A DNA stretch of 64,000 nucleotides, taken from positions 1 to 64,000 of the forward strand of contig JAFRQR010000017.1 in NCBI GenBank assembly GCA_017428545.1, read 5' to 3'. Each line of letters starts with the position of its first letter. Position 1 is the first letter of the stretch. Below the pieces are notes generated by a model, which saw nothing but the letters and a program-made list of their open reading frames with translations, searched no databases and was not told the origin of the DNA. Shown here piece by piece: positions 38,174 to 46,793 of the stretch. A program made the translations under genes and the position numbers. This DNA is from Clostridiales bacterium. Lineage in GTDB: Bacteria; Bacillota; Clostridia; Saccharofermentanales; Saccharofermentanaceae.

Positions 38174-40354
38174 TTCTTCTTCTTCAGGTTCTTCATCGAA
38201 GTTGAAACTCGAGGCTTTGAAAACGATATGGAACTCGGAGCCGACGCCTTCTTCGCTTTCGACCCAGATCTTGCCGCCGTGCTTGTCAACGACGCTCTTT
38301 ACGATGGAAAGTCCGAGTCCTGAGCCTGTCTTGTTAATACCTGAATTCTCGGCTCTGTAGAAACGGTCAAATACATACGGGACTTCGTTTTCGGGGATAC
38401 CGACACCGTTGTCCTTGATGATGACTTCGACTGCGTTTCCTCCGAGCATGGCCGGATCTTTATAGCGGTGACAGGTGATGTCGATCTTGCCGTCATCGTG
38501 GGTGTACTTCATGGCATTTACGATAATGTTCTCAAATACGCGCAGGAGTTTTTTCGGATCGCCTTCGATCAGAAGGTCGTCATCTTCCGGAGCATGGAAA
38601 GAGATGACCTTTTCGGAGCCTTCGCACTCTGCGTGGTAAAGCTGATAAAGATCACCGACCATTTCCTTGATACTGATCGGCATCAGTTCGATGGTGTCGT
38701 TTTCGGATTCCATACGTGTCAGCTGGACAAGGTCGGAGATGAGCTGCTCCATCTGTACGCTTCGGGTATGCATGTTCGAAAGATACTGCAGTTCCTGTTC
38801 GCGCGGAAGCGGTTCCTTGGCGTTCATCATCAGCTCGACATACCCGCGGATCGCCGTGATCGGGGTCCTCAAGTCATGGGAGACGTTGGACATCATCTTC
38901 TTTCTGGCTTCTTCGTTTTCCAGAAGCTTCTGGTGGTTATAAAGAAGATCCTGATTGACGCGGGTAATATATTTGGTCTTTTCTTCTACGGCGCTGGCGA
39001 GATTTCTGTTATTATCCTGAAGCTTCTGATATGTCTTAACATAGTCCATAACGAAGTAGAGGGTAAAGCCGACGGCGATGAACAGAAGCAGGAAGGCATG
39101 AAGCGTGATATATACGAAGTACTGCCTTCTGTAAAAGTAGGAAAAGTGCATGATGAAGCACAGGATGACGGTGCCGCTATATAGGAATTTACCGTGCTCA
39201 AAGCGCTTGATCATGTAGAATACGCGGAAAGTGCAGTATAAGTTCGTGATGAGTACCAGGACCATCAGCGCAACTACGGAAGACGGCAGGTAAAGAAGAC
39301 TCGGGAAGCCCCAGAATACAATGAGATAACATGCCGTCAGCATGGCAAAAAGCGCCAGATCGATAAAATGAAGCTTATCGAAAAGCTTGCTGTAGCCTTT
39401 CGGGTACAGGGAGCGGAAGAACATGAACATCCAGAAGTTGGAAACGATCATGAGCGTGATCTTGGCATACATATTCCAGTTTTCCGGAAGTATCGTAACC
39501 ATAGGTGAGAAGATCTCATAGAGGATCTCGCCCAGGAACAGTAAAAGGAAGTAGTAGAACTTCGATTTACTGGCGAAAGTCTTGGATACATAGTGACCGC
39601 CGATGGCAAAGAAGATCCAGAAGGCGATCAGTACGGTAAGGTACATACGGACGGAGTACTCGATCGTTCCAATCGTGGCGGTGGATGCGATAGCCGGGCT
39701 GCAGAGGATACCGCCATATGGAGAAGAGAAGTTCGCGCAGTCGATAACGATCTCGACTCTACCGTCTTCCGGCTCCAGCTGGATATCCGTACAGACCTGT
39801 GAAGGTTCGTAGTAATCTTTGTTTTTAGTGACGTTGCCGTAATGGCGTACGGCCCTGCCGTTGACCCAGATCGTTGCAGATTGTGAGATCTCCGGAATAT
39901 TCAGCGTGACAAAGTCGACTGTCGGGTTTAAAACCAGTTCGATACGGTAGGTGCCGACACCGAAATTGCCCATTTCCTTTACTTCCTGTCCGAAAGAATA
40001 AAGCTCGGCGCCATCTCCCAGATCGGACCATCCGTCAGAAGAGATCGTTACTCCTTTATAGTACGGATAGTGTTCCGTCGAGTTTTCCAGACGGCTGACA
40101 CGGATCATTTCCGGAGTCAGAAGCTGATCCGGATAGAATTCCCAGCCCTTTTCGAGCGTGACCGGCATTCTCTGGTTCTCACCCCAGTAAGTAAGATTGA
40201 CCTGTCCGTAAATGGTATAGGAAAAATCGCTGCCCCGTCTTTGGTTGATCAGAAGAAAAGCCAAAGACAAAGCAACGATCGATATCAATAGAATAAACGC
40301 GAAAACGCCGACAGATAAGCGGCGTTTTTCGTTAAGTTTAGATTCCGACGACAT
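38171..40354 (-). CDS. Sensor histidine kinase with 7TMR-DISM-type sensor
   Basis: A 727-residue membrane sensor kinase. After a first helix (about residues 14-37), an extracellular beta-rich domain of about 200 residues looks like a jelly-roll carbohydrate-binding-type DISMED2 fold (IPEISQSATIWVNGR). Seven membrane helices follow (about 240-440), then a coiled coil, HisKA (SNVSHDLRTPITAIRGYVEL, with the phospho-His) and HATPase_c with the N and G boxes (NAMKYT, KDNGVGIPENE, GSGLGLSIVK). It follows its response regulator by 28 bases. The ligand is unknown; an extracellular sugar or wall fragment is plausible from the fold. Confidence 0.88.
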   Translation of the reverse strand: MSSESKLNEKRRLSVGVFAFILLISIVALSLAFLLINQRRGSDFSYTIYGQVNLTYWGENQRMPVTLEKGWEFYPDQLLTPEMIRVSRLENSTEHYPYYKGVTISSDGWSDLGDGAELYSFGQEVKEMGNFGVGTYRIELVLNPTVDFVTLNIPEISQSATIWVNGRAVRHYGNVTKNKDYYEPSQVCTDIQLEPEDGRVEIVIDCANFSSPYGGILCSPAIASTATIGTIEYSVRMYLTVLIAFWIFFAIGGHYVSKTFASKSKFYYFLLLFLGEILYEIFSPMVTILPENWNMYAKITLMIVSNFWMFMFFRSLYPKGYSKLFDKLHFIDLALFAMLTACYLIVFWGFPSLLYLPSSVVALMVLVLITNLYCTFRVFYMIKRFEHGKFLYSGTVILCFIMHFSYFYRRQYFVYITLHAFLLLFIAVGFTLYFVMDYVKTYQKLQDNNRNLASAVEEKTKYITRVNQDLLYNHQKLLENEEARKKMMSNVSHDLRTPITAIRGYVELMMNAKEPLPREQELQYLSNMHTRSVQMEQLISDLVQLTRMESENDTIELMPISIKEMVGDLYQLYHAECEGSEKVISFHAPEDDDLLIEGDPKKLLRVFENIIVNAMKYTHDDGKIDITCHRYKDPAMLGGNAVEVIIKDNGVGIPENEVPYVFDRFYRAENSGINKTGSGLGLSIVKSVVDKHGGKIWVESEEGVGSEFHIVFKASSFNFDEEPEEEE

Positions 40355-40382
40355 AACGGCCTACGCTTTCCGAATAAAGAGA

Positions 40383-41090
40383 TTACTCGGCGCGCATGGT
40401 GTTGCGGATCGGCGGGTATGTGAAGGAATAACCGGAACCCCATTCCGTCTTAACGAACTGAACGGTCGGATCCGCTTTTTCCATCTTCTTACGAAGGTAA
40501 GAGATGTTTACCATGACGAGGTGGTTGTCGCAAAGACCGTCATCACCCCATACGTGGGAGTAGATACGTGCGAACGGAACGATAACGTTCGGTGTCTCGG
40601 CCAGAAGGCGGAGGATATCGAACTCACGGTTCGTCAGGTGTACGGGAACATCGTTGAGGGTGACCTCACGAGTCTTAACATTCATGGTCAGCGGCGGGAA
40701 CTCCATCAGGAATCCGTCACGGGTCATGTTTCTTCTGATATGGGCAGAGATACGTGCGGAAAGCTCCGGAAGATTATACGGCTTTGTCATATAGTCGTCA
40801 CCGCCGGCCTTAAATCCGGTGATCTTGTCTTCCAGCTGGTCTTTTGCAGACAGGAAGATGATCGGAGCATTCGTGTAAACGTGGATCTTGGAAGGAAGAT
40901 CATATGCGTTTCCGTCCGGGAGCATAATGTCCAGAACGATACAGTCATAAGAATTTGTTTCCACCTTCTGAAGCGTCTGCGCAATGTTTGTAGCAACGCT
41001 TACGTCGTAGCCTTCATTCGTCAGAAAAGAACGGTTGATCTCCAAAATGTCGGTATCGTCGTCAACCAATAAAATGCGATGTTTTGCCAT
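40383..41090 (-). CDS. OmpR/PhoB-family response regulator
   Basis: A 235-residue regulator. The receiver domain has the DDD acidic pocket (VDDDTDIL), the phospho-Asp in CIVLDIMLPDG and the conserved Lys in YMTKPYNLPEL. The C-terminal winged helix carries LTNREFDILRLL and VWGDD, then LRKKM. I start at the ATG giving MAKHRILLVDDD; an upstream start would add 29 non-conserved residues. It is the first gene of the operon with the DISM histidine kinase and most likely its cognate partner. Confidence 0.94.
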   Translation of the reverse strand: MAKHRILLVDDDTDILEINRSFLTNEGYDVSVATNIAQTLQKVETNSYDCIVLDIMLPDGNAYDLPSKIHVYTNAPIIFLSAKDQLEDKITGFKAGGDDYMTKPYNLPELSARISAHIRRNMTRDGFLMEFPPLTMNVKTREVTLNDVPVHLTNREFDILRLLAETPNVIVPFARIYSHVWGDDGLCDNHLVMVNISYLRKKMEKADPTVQFVKTEWGSGYSFTYPPIRNTMRAE

Positions 41091-41311
41091 ACTTACACCA
41101 TCCTTTTGAAATACATGTTTTCGGTTTTGCTGAATCCCCAAATTTACAATTACAAAAAAACTTGTGTTCTTCGACATTATACATTTTTCGAATTCAAAAT
41201 GAAAGCATTATTGAGAATTAATAATGACTAAATTGTAAATCTATAGAAAAATGGACTTTGGTGTGATAGAATAAAAACAAACAAATGTTTAGGAAAGGAC
41301 AAAATGTACTG

Positions 41312-42553
41312 ATGGAGTCGAGAGATATCCTGCATGTGGATCAGAATTGCTTTTTCGCCTCGGTCGAGATGAGAAGCCATCCCGAGTGGCGGAGCATCCC
41401 CATGGCTGTCGGCGGAGACAGTAAGCAGCGTCACGGGATCATCCTCGCCAAGAACCGTCCGGCCCAGAGTTTCGGCGTAAAGACAGCCGAGGCGATCTGG
41501 CAGGCAAAGCAGAAGTGCCCGGATCTTTTAGTCGTGCCGGCGCATTTCGATCAGTACGTTTATTTTTCCGAGCGTATCCGGGAGATGTTTTTGCAGTATA
41601 CGGATAAGGTCGAACCTTTCGGTCTGGATGAGTGCTGGCTGGATATTACGGGATCGTCCATGGGGACGCCCCGGGAAATCGCCGACGAGATCCGTGCCCG
41701 TGTAAAAGAGGAGCTCGGCCTTAGCTGTTCCGTAGGGGTAAGTTTTAATAAATCCTTCGCCAAGCTCGGCTCGGACTATAAAAAGCCCGATGCGACGACC
41801 GAGATCACAAAAGAGAATTTTAAGACGATCGTCTGGCCGCTTCCGGTAAGTGATCTTTTGTATGTCGGCCGTGCGACGACTTCTGCTTTTACGAAGATGA
41901 ACGTCAAGACGATCGGGGATCTGGCGGCTTTAAATCCCGATTTTGTCGTATCGGTCCTCGGAAAGAACGGCTTTGCGCTATGGCAGAGCGCAAACGGACT
42001 GGAAAACGACCCGGTCAATCCGGCTTCTTATGTCCGGCCGCTGAAATCGATCGGCAACAGCACGACGACACCGAGAGATATGGAAAACCGAAGTGACGTT
42101 TGGAAAGTGATATGCACACTTTCCGCCCAGGTGGCATCGAGGCTCCGCAAGCACCATTTCTATGCGGGGACCGTAACGATCTGGGTAAGGGACACGGATC
42201 TTCAGTCCTATGAGAAACAGCGTGCCCTTCCCGCAGAGACGAATGATGAAAAAGAGATCGCCAAACTTGCGATGGAGCTTTTCGATGAGAGTTATGACTG
42301 GCATGCGCCGCTTCGAAGCTTCGGCGTCCGTACGACTCATCTGACGGATGAAGATGACTACCACCAGATCACGCTTTTCGAAAACTTCGAGAGGATCCGA
42401 AAAGATGATAAGGTCAACCAGACGCTCGATGGCCTTCGCGCCAGATACGGGTATAATATCGTTATGAGAGGGACCCAGCTGGAGGGCTATGGCGATATAT
42501 GCGCCGAGGGAAGAGAAGATGCCCCGCACGGCGGTTTCCGGGAGGATCTGTGA
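41312..42553 (+). CDS. Y-family DNA polymerase IV (DinB-like)
   Basis: A 413-residue translesion polymerase. The first catalytic Asp lies in ILHVDQNCFFASVE, and the second pair in PFGLDECWLDITGS, where family members usually have DE at the palm. A helix-hairpin-helix segment (KTIGDLAALNPDFV) and the little-finger domain follow. It lacks an obvious C-terminal clamp-binding peptide, although QITLFENF at about 357 could serve. The ATG at 41312 is preferred because ILHVDQN then sits at the expected N-terminus. It overlaps the next gene by 4 bases. Confidence 0.9.
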   Translation: MESRDILHVDQNCFFASVEMRSHPEWRSIPMAVGGDSKQRHGIILAKNRPAQSFGVKTAEAIWQAKQKCPDLLVVPAHFDQYVYFSERIREMFLQYTDKVEPFGLDECWLDITGSSMGTPREIADEIRARVKEELGLSCSVGVSFNKSFAKLGSDYKKPDATTEITKENFKTIVWPLPVSDLLYVGRATTSAFTKMNVKTIGDLAALNPDFVVSVLGKNGFALWQSANGLENDPVNPASYVRPLKSIGNSTTTPRDMENRSDVWKVICTLSAQVASRLRKHHFYAGTVTIWVRDTDLQSYEKQRALPAETNDEKEIAKLAMELFDESYDWHAPLRSFGVRTTHLTDEDDYHQITLFENFERIRKDDKVNQTLDGLRARYGYNIVMRGTQLEGYGDICAEGREDAPHGGFREDL

Positions 42554-43473
42554 GTTATATAAGCGCAAATGAATACTATCGTTCTGTCTTCGGACAGAAG
42601 GTCTACCGCATCGCACTTGATGCCGGATGCACCTGCCCGAACAGAGACGGGACGAAAGGAACCGGAGGCTGTATCTTCTGTAGCGGCTCCGGCTCAGGTG
42701 AGTTTGCCGCGAGCAGAGAAAAGTCCATACCCGATCAGCTTAAAGAAGCCAAAGAAAGAGTCGCACGAAAACACGACTCGGGTATGTATATCGCGTATTT
42801 TCAGAACTTTACGAATACATACGGAGATGAGGACGATCTAAAAGCCAAGTATGAGGCGGCACTTTCCGATCCGGAGGTGGTCGGGATATCGATCGCGACA
42901 AGGCCGGATGCCATCAGTGAGAAGATGTACGGCATTTTGAAGGATCTTTCGGAAAAGACAAAGGTCTGGATCGAACTGGGTCTTCAGACGATCCATGAAG
43001 AAACGGCCCGATGGATGAGAAGAGGATACGAGCTTTCTGTCTTTACAAAAGCAGTAGAGCGTCTTTCCAAGATCTCAGGAGTTGACGTGATCGTGCATGT
43101 GATCATGGATCTTCTCGGAGAAACGAAAGAGATGATGCTCCAAACGATCGACTATTGCAGCGCTCTTCCGATCCACGGCATCAAGATCGCCAATCTCAAT
43201 ATCCTTCGGGGAACGGATCTGGAAAAAGAATATCAGAGAGCTCCGTTTTCACTGATGGACCGGGATGAATACATAGCGTTCCTCGAAGAAGCAGTCGAAA
43301 GACTGCGTCCGGATATCGTTATTTACAGGTTAACGGGAGACGGCGCGAAAAGCGCTTTGATCGCACCTTTGTGGGTCGCAAATAAGCGTGAGGTGCGTAA
43401 CGCCATCGCTGCTGCTTTTGCCGGGGATGGCGTCGTTCAGGGGAAGACCTATCGTCCGAAGGGATCTTCTTGA
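42550..43473 (+). CDS. TIGR01212-family radical SAM protein (YhcC-like)
   Basis: A 307-residue radical-SAM protein. The cluster cysteines are C-x(n)-CIFC in DAGCTCPNRDGTKGTGGC then IFCSGS near residues 25-47, and WIELGLQTIHEETA follows as expected. Start is GTG at 42550 behind GGAGG, overlapping the dinB stop; an upstream ATG gives a basic, unconserved N-terminus. The family is widespread and linked by some to RNA modification, but its function is not settled. Confidence 0.88.
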   Translation: MSYISANEYYRSVFGQKVYRIALDAGCTCPNRDGTKGTGGCIFCSGSGSGEFAASREKSIPDQLKEAKERVARKHDSGMYIAYFQNFTNTYGDEDDLKAKYEAALSDPEVVGISIATRPDAISEKMYGILKDLSEKTKVWIELGLQTIHEETARWMRRGYELSVFTKAVERLSKISGVDVIVHVIMDLLGETKEMMLQTIDYCSALPIHGIKIANLNILRGTDLEKEYQRAPFSLMDRDEYIAFLEEAVERLRPDIVIYRLTGDGAKSALIAPLWVANKREVRNAIAAAFAGDGVVQGKTYRPKGSS

Positions 43474-43474
43474 T

Positions 43475-45037
43475 TTACGGGATATCTCTTTTTACGAAGC
43501 CGTCATATGCGGTCAAAAGAAGAATGAACACCAGGACGGCTAGATAGATCAGGGAGAAACGAAGGGACAGCGTATTGCCGCCGATTCCGAAAAGACCTGC
43601 ATCTCCGGCATCTAAATATCCGCTTAAGTCAAAATACGGGAAGATCTTTCCTGCCAGATCCATATTGGAAAACGGCAGAAAATCGATCCATCTTTTGTGA
43701 CCAAGTATCTCTACAATAATGGAAAAAGAACTGTTGCAGAATATAAGTCCCGTCGAAATGCCGACGGCGATACCGGTATTTCTGGTAAAACACGAGATCG
43801 TAAATGCGCCGAGAAGATAAACAAACAGAGAAATGTTATCTGCCAGGAAGAACAGGAATGAGAAAAGGAGGTTCGGCATGGTCTGAACTACGCCGCCGGA
43901 ACAGTAGTAGTAAGGCGGAAGCGAAGAGGGCCCCATGCATAGAGCCGTGGAGAGCGTCGTGATAAGCGTAATGAGAATGCTTCCCGCAAGCACCCAGGTG
44001 ACAAGCGCCAGAAGTTTGGAAGTAAATATCTTCCAGCGCTTAACTGGTGCGATGATCAGGGATTTGATCGAACCTGTCGCCATTTCCTGGGAAATACTGC
44101 TACCTGCAATGATAATGAGCAGAATCACAAGAAGAAAGCGGGATACCTTCTGTGCGACCTGCCTGACGACGGTCGCACCGGAAGCTCTCTTGCTGATGAG
44201 GCAATTATTCTCGATCTGGTACTCCAGGATCTTTACCTTGTTTTCGATCTGCGTTTTGCGGCTTTGGGTCAGTGGCATTAATGTGCCGTCTTGATCATCG
44301 ACGCCCATGGCAAGATTTTTCTTGTATCCTTCGCAGAGTAAAATGGCTTCGATGATTTCGTGGGTTTCATTCTCGCTTAGTTTTCCTTCGGGATCTATTT
44401 CGATCACTTTCCGAAGTACAGAAGTTTCTTTCAGTTCGGAAAGCGGATCTTCGTTTTCCTGATTCTTCAGATATGCTTCGTAGTCATGATAGAAAAAAGC
44501 TTCCTTAGCAAGATCCAGCTGCTTAGTGGCAAAAGTATACTCTTCATACCATTCATTCGTACGGCTTGAAAACGGTTCCGAGTTCAGACTGCAGAGCCGG
44601 CTGAAAGAGGCGCGGTAGGCATAGAAAGCATTGATCGAAAGATAAGTTTCTTCGATCGGGTATGAATCAAAATCATAGTTCGCGAGGATCGCGTTGAAGC
44701 AGCTGAGACGTTCATATTCGTAAAACTGTTCTTCGCTCAGGTTCAGCTTCGTTGCAAAGAGCTCGACGGTCTGATTGTCAATGGTGAACCGTAAAGTCTC
44801 ATGTTCGACATATCTGTTGGGGTCTCCCAGAGAACTCTTCGCAGTATCGCGTTCTTTGGTGATCTCCGTCTTTCCGATCTGAGAATATGTTTGGCCGGAA
44901 TCCTCGAGAATGAGGTTTTTTAGCAAAAACGGCGTGAAAAACGAGGTCAGGATCATAAGGATAACGAGGATCCAGACGAGTATCCTGTGAGACAGTTTGA
45001 GCATTTCGTTATGGTAAAGTGCGGCAAGCTTACTCAA
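43475..45037 (-). CDS. ABC transporter permease (ABC-2 type, large extracellular loop)
   Basis: A 520-residue membrane protein with one N-terminal helix (residues 18-38) and an extracellular segment of about 270 residues. Then come five or six helices with TGSIKSLIIAPVKRWKIFTSK at the first coupling loop, typical of ABC-2 exporters. The start is probably TTG at 45037: the GGAGGAGGTG six bases before it lies within the last codons of the ATPase gene. An ATG 93 bases upstream would overlap that gene deeply and has no site. It forms a transporter with the upstream ATPase. The substrate is unknown. Confidence 0.82.
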   Translation of the reverse strand: MSKLAALYHNEMLKLSHRILVWILVILMILTSFFTPFLLKNLILEDSGQTYSQIGKTEITKERDTAKSSLGDPNRYVEHETLRFTIDNQTVELFATKLNLSEEQFYEYERLSCFNAILANYDFDSYPIEETYLSINAFYAYRASFSRLCSLNSEPFSSRTNEWYEEYTFATKQLDLAKEAFFYHDYEAYLKNQENEDPLSELKETSVLRKVIEIDPEGKLSENETHEIIEAILLCEGYKKNLAMGVDDQDGTLMPLTQSRKTQIENKVKILEYQIENNCLISKRASGATVVRQVAQKVSRFLLVILLIIIAGSSISQEMATGSIKSLIIAPVKRWKIFTSKLLALVTWVLAGSILITLITTLSTALCMGPSSLPPYYYCSGGVVQTMPNLLFSFLFFLADNISLFVYLLGAFTISCFTRNTGIAVGISTGLIFCNSSFSIIVEILGHKRWIDFLPFSNMDLAGKIFPYFDLSGYLDAGDAGLFGIGGNTLSLRFSLIYLAVLVFILLLTAYDGFVKRDIP

Positions 45038-45971
45038 CGTGGACACCTCCTCCCGTGATCTCAAGGAATGCTTCCTCAAGAGAGGATTCCAGTTTTTGGA
45101 CGCCGAGGATATCCGAACCGGATGCGACAAGGGTGCGTACGCATTCGTTAATCTGTTCCTCTTCGATCTCGATGTCCAAGGTGTCTTCGTTTACGTTAAA
45201 GATCCTGTTATTGTATTTTTCCGAAAGGATCTCTTTGGCTTTGGCGGGATCTGATGTCTTGATACGGTAGACGGTAGAACTCTGCGCCTGATTGACGAAG
45301 TCGTCGATCGAACAGATCTGAAGGAGCTTGCCGTGGTTGATGATACCGATACGGTCGCACATCACCTGGATCTCACTGAGAAGATGAGAGGAGACCATGA
45401 CGGCGACACCCTCTTCGTGGGCACACTGGGTCAGGATATCGCGAAGTAAATGAATGCCGGCAGGATCGAGACCGTTCGTCGGCTCGTCGAGAATCAGGAC
45501 TTTCGGGCGGTGAAGAAGCGCCTGGGCAAGGCCGATGCGCTGTTTCATGCCAAGCGAGTACTTTTTGACCGGTTCATCGGCGCGGTCGGTAAGCCCGACA
45601 AGTTCCAATACTTCGTCGATACGTTCTTTCGTCACGCCTTCGTGAAGCCGTGCATACATCTGAAGATTCAATCTTGCGGATAGTGAGTTATACATCTCGG
45701 GGTTTTCTACGATGCCGCCGATCGAAGCCATAGCTGCTTCGTAATGCGTCTTACGGTTAAAGCCGTTGATGATGATCGTGCCGTTATCCGGGCGGAAAAA
45801 ACCCATGACCATCTTAATGATCGTGGTCTTTCCTGCGCCGTTCGGGCCGAGAAAGCCGAAGACCTCACCTGGATAGATGTCGAAAGAGACGTTGTCAACG
45901 GCAGTTTTTTTGCCGAATGTCTTCGTCACGTTCTGTATCTGAAGAGCAGGTTGTTTCTCTTGTTCGGACAT
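45030..45971 (-). CDS. ABC transporter ATP-binding protein
   Basis: A 313-residue ABC ATPase of the ABC-2/BcrA-like group. Walker A is GPNGAGKTT, the signature is YSLGMKQR, Walker B LILDEPTNGLD, and the H-loop SSHLLSE. The C-terminal 90 residues form the small accessory domain common to this subgroup. I start at the ATG giving MSEQEKQ because AAGGAGAA precedes it by six bases. It overlaps the permease start and follows a small anchored protein by 26 bases; all three form one unit. Confidence 0.93.
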   Translation of the reverse strand: MSEQEKQPALQIQNVTKTFGKKTAVDNVSFDIYPGEVFGFLGPNGAGKTTIIKMVMGFFRPDNGTIIINGFNRKTHYEAAMASIGGIVENPEMYNSLSARLNLQMYARLHEGVTKERIDEVLELVGLTDRADEPVKKYSLGMKQRIGLAQALLHRPKVLILDEPTNGLDPAGIHLLRDILTQCAHEEGVAVMVSSHLLSEIQVMCDRIGIINHGKLLQICSIDDFVNQAQSSTVYRIKTSDPAKAKEILSEKYNNRIFNVNEDTLDIEIEEEQINECVRTLVASGSDILGVQKLESSLEEAFLEITGGGVHVE

Positions 45972-45997
45972 TTCGTTCTCCTTCGTTTCGATCCTTA

Positions 45998-46570
45998 TTA
46001 CATCTCGATCTGCGGCATGTTGCTCCTGGCACTTACCAGTTTCCATTCGCCTTCCTGTTTTAAGAACAGGAGAGTATCTTCAGTCGTGGTTACTTCCGTC
46101 TGCCTGGAATCGTCTTCCTTTGTATATTCGATCGTTGTCTGCGTAGTGACAACGACCGTGGCAGATCCGTTATAGATATCCCGGACCTCGATCGATAGAG
46201 GTACTCTGGTACAGTTAGCCGGAAGGGTCTCGTTCAACCGGCAGTTTTCGAAAAAAGAGAAGTAGTAACTTATCTGATTATTCCGTACGGCTTCGTTTTC
46301 GCAAAAGTATGTTTCCACGTGTGCGGTCTGTGCGGCCATCAGTGAGGAAAGGGACTCCTCGGTCAACTCCTCCTGCCCCCAGAAATCAAAACCGTCAGGG
46401 CATGTGAAATAGGCAGAAGAATCAGAGATAAACTCTTTTGTGATCTCGATAATGGCTTTTTTATCTTTCTTGGTTTTCTCGTGATCCATAAAAAGATAGA
46501 CGGACACGGCAAGAACTGCTACGAAAAGCAGTAATAGACCGCGATTCATATGTTGCCACCACTTCTTCAT
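45998..46570 (-). CDS. Membrane-anchored or secreted protein with NTF2-like C-terminus, unknown function
   Basis: A 190-residue protein with an N-terminal signal-anchor (about residues 8-28). A helical segment then leads to a beta-rich tail (TATVVVTTQTTIEYTKED and LLFLKQEGEWKLVS) that suggests an NTF2-like or DUF4878-type fold. Cysteines are present in the extracellular part (CPDG, CENE, CRLNE, CTRV). The gene is first in the ABC exporter unit. GGAGGAGA precedes the ATG. No clear family, and the role is inferred only from being cotranscribed. Confidence 0.65.
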   Translation of the reverse strand: MKKWWQHMNRGLLLLFVAVLAVSVYLFMDHEKTKKDKKAIIEITKEFISDSSAYFTCPDGFDFWGQEELTEESLSSLMAAQTAHVETYFCENEAVRNNQISYYFSFFENCRLNETLPANCTRVPLSIEVRDIYNGSATVVVTTQTTIEYTKEDDSRQTEVTTTEDTLLFLKQEGEWKLVSARSNMPQIEM

Positions 46571-46591
46571 GATTCTCCTCCGACTGAAACT

Positions 46592-46619
46592 AATATAATT
46601 CTATCATAAGAAAAATCAA
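46592..46619 (-). promoter_or_regulatory. Possible promoter of the ABC exporter operon
   Basis: Minus-strand TTGATT (46614-46619), a 16-base spacer and TATATT (46592-46597), shortly before the first gene of the unit. Both hexamers are imperfect. Confidence 0.4.
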
Positions 46620-46759
46620 TAATAAGTGACTTGCACGTCATATGAGGCGGAAGGGAAATAATTGGCGTAATTTATTTGCAATATGTTGTAATCGAAACGT
46701 AACGATTTGTGCAAGATGTACAAATATGATAATTGTTTCGCTTGTTTCGTGATAAAATG

Positions 46760-46787
46760 TTGACAACAAATGAAAAGGTGTTATACT
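46760..46787 (+). promoter_or_regulatory. Strong sigma-A promoter of the large noncoding RNA
   Basis: TTGACA at 46760-46765, a 16-base spacer ending GTGT, and TATACT at 46782-46787. Initiation would fall near 46794, exactly where the closing helix of the RNA begins. No open reading frame with a ribosome site follows. Confidence 0.8.
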
Positions 46788-46793
46788 GAAAAT

